Shown here: positions 62,001 through 64,000 of the stretch, in pieces | Position numbering within the stretch: position 1 is the first letter of the stretch | Layout of the letters: each line of letters opens with the position of its first letter | Assembly: GCF_029625215.1 (NCBI RefSeq) | Contig: NZ_CP121197.1 | Span: 3,968,001 to 4,032,000 of the forward strand | Reading direction: 5' to 3' | Length of the DNA stretch: 64,000 nucleotides | Source: Aurantibacillus circumpalustris | GTDB taxonomy: Bacteria; Bacteroidota; Bacteroidia; B-17B0; Aurantibacillaceae | Program-made: the position numbers and the translations under genes | The notes under the pieces: generated by a model | The model's input: only the letters and a program-made list of their open reading frames with translations | What the model was told of the DNA's origin: nothing | Database searches by the model: none

Positions 62001-64000
62001 TAAAGGTTCCAACATTGTTATTATTATTAGCCCAATAGCTGACCGAGTATGTATTATCTGCACCGTCAACATAAATCTTTCCAATCCCGGAAGTACCTCC
62101 AGTATAATCCCAAACTACGGCCACATGGTGCCACAAACCATCATTAACAGGTGTGGTTCCCAGAATATAGTCATTACCATAGCCAACAAACGAGGGTATT
62201 CCAGATGCATCAAGGTACATACACTTCTCCCCTGTTTCCCATGAATTATTGGCATTTGCAAAAACAACGATACCTTGTGAGATTCCGGTTGTTTTTATCC
62301 AAGCTTCAATGCTAAAATCGGCCTTACCTAACTCGGTGGAAATTGCACTTGTATTAACGTAATCATCAATCCCATCAAAATTCAATGCATAAGAAGTTCC
62401 ATTAGTTGTCAGAGCAAGAGATGTTGTTTGTCCCGCACAAAAACTATTTGAAGATGCAGAGACGGAAATAAAAGGAAGTGAACTAACTTTTATTTGTCTG
62501 GAAACTGTATGCGAACATCCTGTAAGTGTATTCATTGCAATAGCTGAATACCTTGTAGTAACCGTTGGTGTTGAGCTTATAGAACTTGTTGTAGAGCCGG
62601 TGTTCCATGAAAAAGTATGTGAAGTTCCTGTTATTGTAGCTGATTGAGTAACGGAAGCCCCCATACAAACAAGTGTGTTACCTGTTAAAGAAAGTGTTGG
62701 TGAAGGTGTAACAATTACTTGCTGCACTGCTGAGTTTGGGCAACCATAAACATTGTAACCGGTAACCGTATAACTTTGCGTGGTGTTAGGATATGCTGGC
62801 ACGTTATCAACAACACTACCTGTCCAGCTATAAGTAGCAGCTCCGTAGCCTTTTAAATTTATTGGTGAGTTCTGGCAAATATTAATAGGTGCTGAAGGCT
62901 TAATTTGATATCTGATTACCAAATATGCATTACTGATAAACCCCTGCCAACCACTCCAACCAACAAAATACATTTTAAATGTGTTTGTTCCTCCGTATAC
63001 ATAAGTTGGAAAAGGTGCCGTTGTACTTACAGTATGAGAAGCAATGCTATGATACAAAATCGGAACACCTATTGTTTGATCGGCAACTTGTAGGTTGGCT
63101 CCAGCTCCACTCCCACCCCAGCCTTGATCTACCAAATCACAGGTCAGATCCATCCCAACAATAATCCCTCCTGTTGGCACAGGATCAGCAAAATTGTGAA
63201 CCCAGGCATACCAGTCACTATTTGGAGTTGCGCCATTAGGAATGGCAATCCCAACCGTATAAACAGCTCCGGTTGTTACCACAGGATAAATACTATTAGA
63301 CGTCACTACTATTGGCGTTCTTGCCAAACTCGCACCACAAGTATTTGTTGCTGAGGCATAATAGGTGTAACTGTTAGTAACCGCAGTGCCGCTAGATAGG
63401 GCACCTGTCACATAAGTTGTCCCAGTTCCTAATACGGTTGTACTGGTAGATGTAGAATACCAGGAAATTGGATTGGTATTACTAATTGCGCTTAAAGTGG
63501 CTGAGCTACCCGTGCAGGCATTTTGACCAGAAAAAACAGAGGTATTTATTGGCGCTCCGGCCACACAAGGATTCATTTTCCATAATTCATTCAAATAGCT
63601 AAAATTTGCATTTATATCGTAGCCAACACCACCAAAGAGCCAGAAGTTTCCTGAATTGTCTTTCCAACTCATACGTGAATATCCTGACCCAGGATCATTA
63701 GAAGTAGCTGTAACGCTTGCTGTGCCGTAGTTACCAGCTATTTCATATAATGAGCCTCTTACATAGGCCCATTCATTTGTGGTGCAATTATATTTCCATG
63801 TATCATTTAGTTGCTGCGGGCCACCAAAAGACATGCCTGAACCGCCATGCACATACATATTATCATTTGCATCTGACCAAAGAGAAGAAAGGTGCCTTCC
63901 TCCAGGGGAGGCAGTTAAAGAAGGTACACTTTGAGTTCCAGCTAAAGTTGTTGCATCTTGAGTGTTTGAGCCATTCATCCAAGTCCATTGGCTGGTAGAA
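59008..64000 (-). CDS. Giant T9SS protein with Kelch, LamG and Ig-like modules, N-terminus outside window
   Basis: The frame continues through the window edge: residues before the internal Met at 63978 read STSQWTW, a Kelch-repeat strand, so the true start is further upstream. Order: Kelch repeats (SDANDNMYVHGGSGMSFGG; DNSGNFWLFGGVGYD), Ig-like modules, and one LamG/ConA-like domain (YALNFDGIDDYVNTSA ... GLIDDVRIWNVARTASQI, near 61700-62400). About ten further Ig-like modules with the VNSGxxCxG form follow, then a C-terminal sorting domain (LYPNPNNGEFIIEVTKTYK). The modules closely resemble those of the neighbouring 53634 gene, pointing to duplication. Secreted by T9SS; ligand unknown. Confidence 0.9.
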   Translation of the reverse strand, partial: STSQWTWMNGSNTQDATTLAGTQSVPSLTASPGGRHLSSLWSDANDNMYVHGGSGMSFGGPQQLNDTWKYNCTTNEWAYVRGSLYEIAGNYGTASVTATSNDPGSGYSRMSWKDNSGNFWLFGGVGYDINANFSYLNELWKMNPCVAGAPINTSVFSGQNACTGSSATLSAISNTNPISWYSTSTSTTVLGTGTTYVTGALSSGTAVTNSYTYYASATNTCGASLARTPIVVTSNSIYPVVTTGAVYTVGIAIPNGATPNSDWYAWVHNFADPVPTGGIIVGMDLTCDLVDQGWGGSGAGANLQVADQTIGVPILYHSIASHTVSTTAPFPTYVYGGTNTFKMYFVGWSGWQGFISNAYLVIRYQIKPSAPINICQNSPINLKGYGAATYSWTGSVVDNVPAYPNTTQSYTVTGYNVYGCPNSAVQQVIVTPSPTLSLTGNTLVCMGASVTQSATITGTSHTFSWNTGSTTSSISSTPTVTTRYSAIAMNTLTGCSHTVSRQIKVSSLPFISVSASSNSFCAGQTTSLALTTNGTSYALNFDGIDDYVNTSAISTELGKADFSIEAWIKTTGISQGIVVFANANNSWETGEKCMYLDASGIPSFVGYGNDYILGTTPVNDGLWHHVAVVWDYTGGTSGIGKIYVDGADNTYSVSYWANNNNNVGTFKIGRPNYYPTEAPNYFTGLIDDVRIWNVARTASQISTNRNSCLLGNESGLQAYYSFEDGTGYSTLSDQTGLGNTGTLTNMSTSTAWLNGVSNCSSNYVSYSWLPGGAITPSVVLTPSVTNVYTVTVTDNYLCNSTTTKSITVNPSPLISVNSGGICEGGSFTISPSGAVSYTFLSGSTVVTPTASASFSIIGTSAFGCISSSAGISNITVNPLPVLSISGPVAVCSGSSVAQTVSGANSYSWNTGSTNALISVSPTVATTYSVIGMNTVTGCSSSTSKIINIGTPPVVNVNGGNVCQGGTFTLSPSGASTYTFSNGTTTVSSVVSPLANTSYYVSGTSSLGCVSIIPAIANVIINPAPAIVVNSGGICAGTVFTMTPTGANTYTFSNGSSTVLPTANTSYSITGTNVLGCVSIVPSIASVTVNSLPVILASNATVCAGSNYSLVASGANTYTFANSLGPVSPWVSPLVNTTYSISGTNSQGCISASPAIMQLSVSPLPTVAVNSGTVCSGSIFTLTPNGASTYSYSSGSSTVSPSSNISYSVTGTSALGCISATPAVANVTVLTSPYITVNNGVICAGDIFTMTPSGASSYSFSSVSPTVSPTINSSYTVIGTNSLGCTSSNMAISNVIVNPKPTVSVLGNTVICKGSSTTLYATGANSYTWNGVPTSATQILSPTATVVYTVIGSNINLCKNTATVNVVVNQLPILSLNSGTVCPLSEFTIIPTGAVTYSYSSGSNVVVPSITSSYSVIGTDVNGCVSQIPAVTTITVINAISITASGVSLVCSGQPALLSVTGANSYTWSTGANSNTVAPTPSVSSTYSVVGAIGTCMDTALVSVNVNQLPSILVGSSSSLACVGESSTLTTTGAVNYVWSSGETDGVIIINPVITTNYTVVGIDGNGCSGKAVFTQSVSECLGIDSKNVNNLLIKLYPNPNNGEFIIEVTKTYKMIMMNALGQIMNEKILVEGINKIILDESKGIYFVSLSDGIISKTIKVIKE

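Overview
The window is chromosomal DNA from a low-GC member of the Bacteroidota (Flavobacteriia/Sphingobacteriia-like; the order cannot be settled from sequence alone). The evidence is six proteins ending in type IX secretion (T9SS) type A sorting domains, lineage-typical families (DUF5686, DUF4421, DUF5723, DUF983, DUF6132), a CusA-type pump fused to a TolC-type protein, and promoters of the Bacteroidota form TTTG-N19/20-TAnnTTTG. No rRNA, tRNA, CRISPR array, phage or IS element was recognised.

Layout. 1-907: end of an MFS transporter. 1270-8250: a tightly coupled seven-gene (+) operon with the gene set for inositol-lipid synthesis (myo-inositol-phosphate synthase, PgpA-like phosphatase, GtrA-like protein, DUF5686 outer-membrane protein, CDP-alcohol phosphatidyltransferase, DUF4833 protein, PAP2/AUR1-like transferase). 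8407-22053: envelope, stress and metal/redox genes: DUF4421 protein, universal stress protein, thioredoxins, beta-CASP MBL hydrolase, a frameshifted VIT1/CCC1 transporter, an RND metal-efflux system, rhodanese and small cysteine-containing membrane proteins, and a c-type cytochrome. 22287-24624: rimM and pyrG. 24839-36159: a PorE-like PD40 protein with a SPOR-like end, two multi-pass glycosyltransferase-like proteins, a T9SS cargo, a DUF5723 protein, a lipoprotein and a small membrane protein. 36196-53493: PASTA protein, T9SS cargos including an M43 metalloprotease, and housekeeping genes (rluD, tatD-like, tcdA, clpP, csp, frr, cysteine desulfurase) mixed with glycosyltransferases. 53634-64000: two adjacent giant modular T9SS surface proteins (13 GloVer repeats plus Ig-like modules; Kelch plus LamG plus Ig-like modules).

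The least explained feature is a family of intergenic arrays built from 7-nt words (19847-48965). One class is head-to-tail heptamers sharing a 3-4 nt core (AGTCnnn then ACTGnnn; GTTAnnn; ATGnnnn paired with its complement). The other class is anchored by AACCAC, with heptamers separated by linkers of exactly 1, 2 and 3 nt. The words change from copy to copy while the spacing is kept. Several arrays begin inside or within a few bases of a stop codon. I know of no mechanism that explains them.

Other points: a hairpin whose 3' arm contains the pyrG start codon; two genes whose signal-peptide or membrane-anchor region lies upstream of any ATG/GTG/TTG (one with a convincing CTG start); and three related palindromes near the redox/metal genes that could be Crp/Fnr-type operators.
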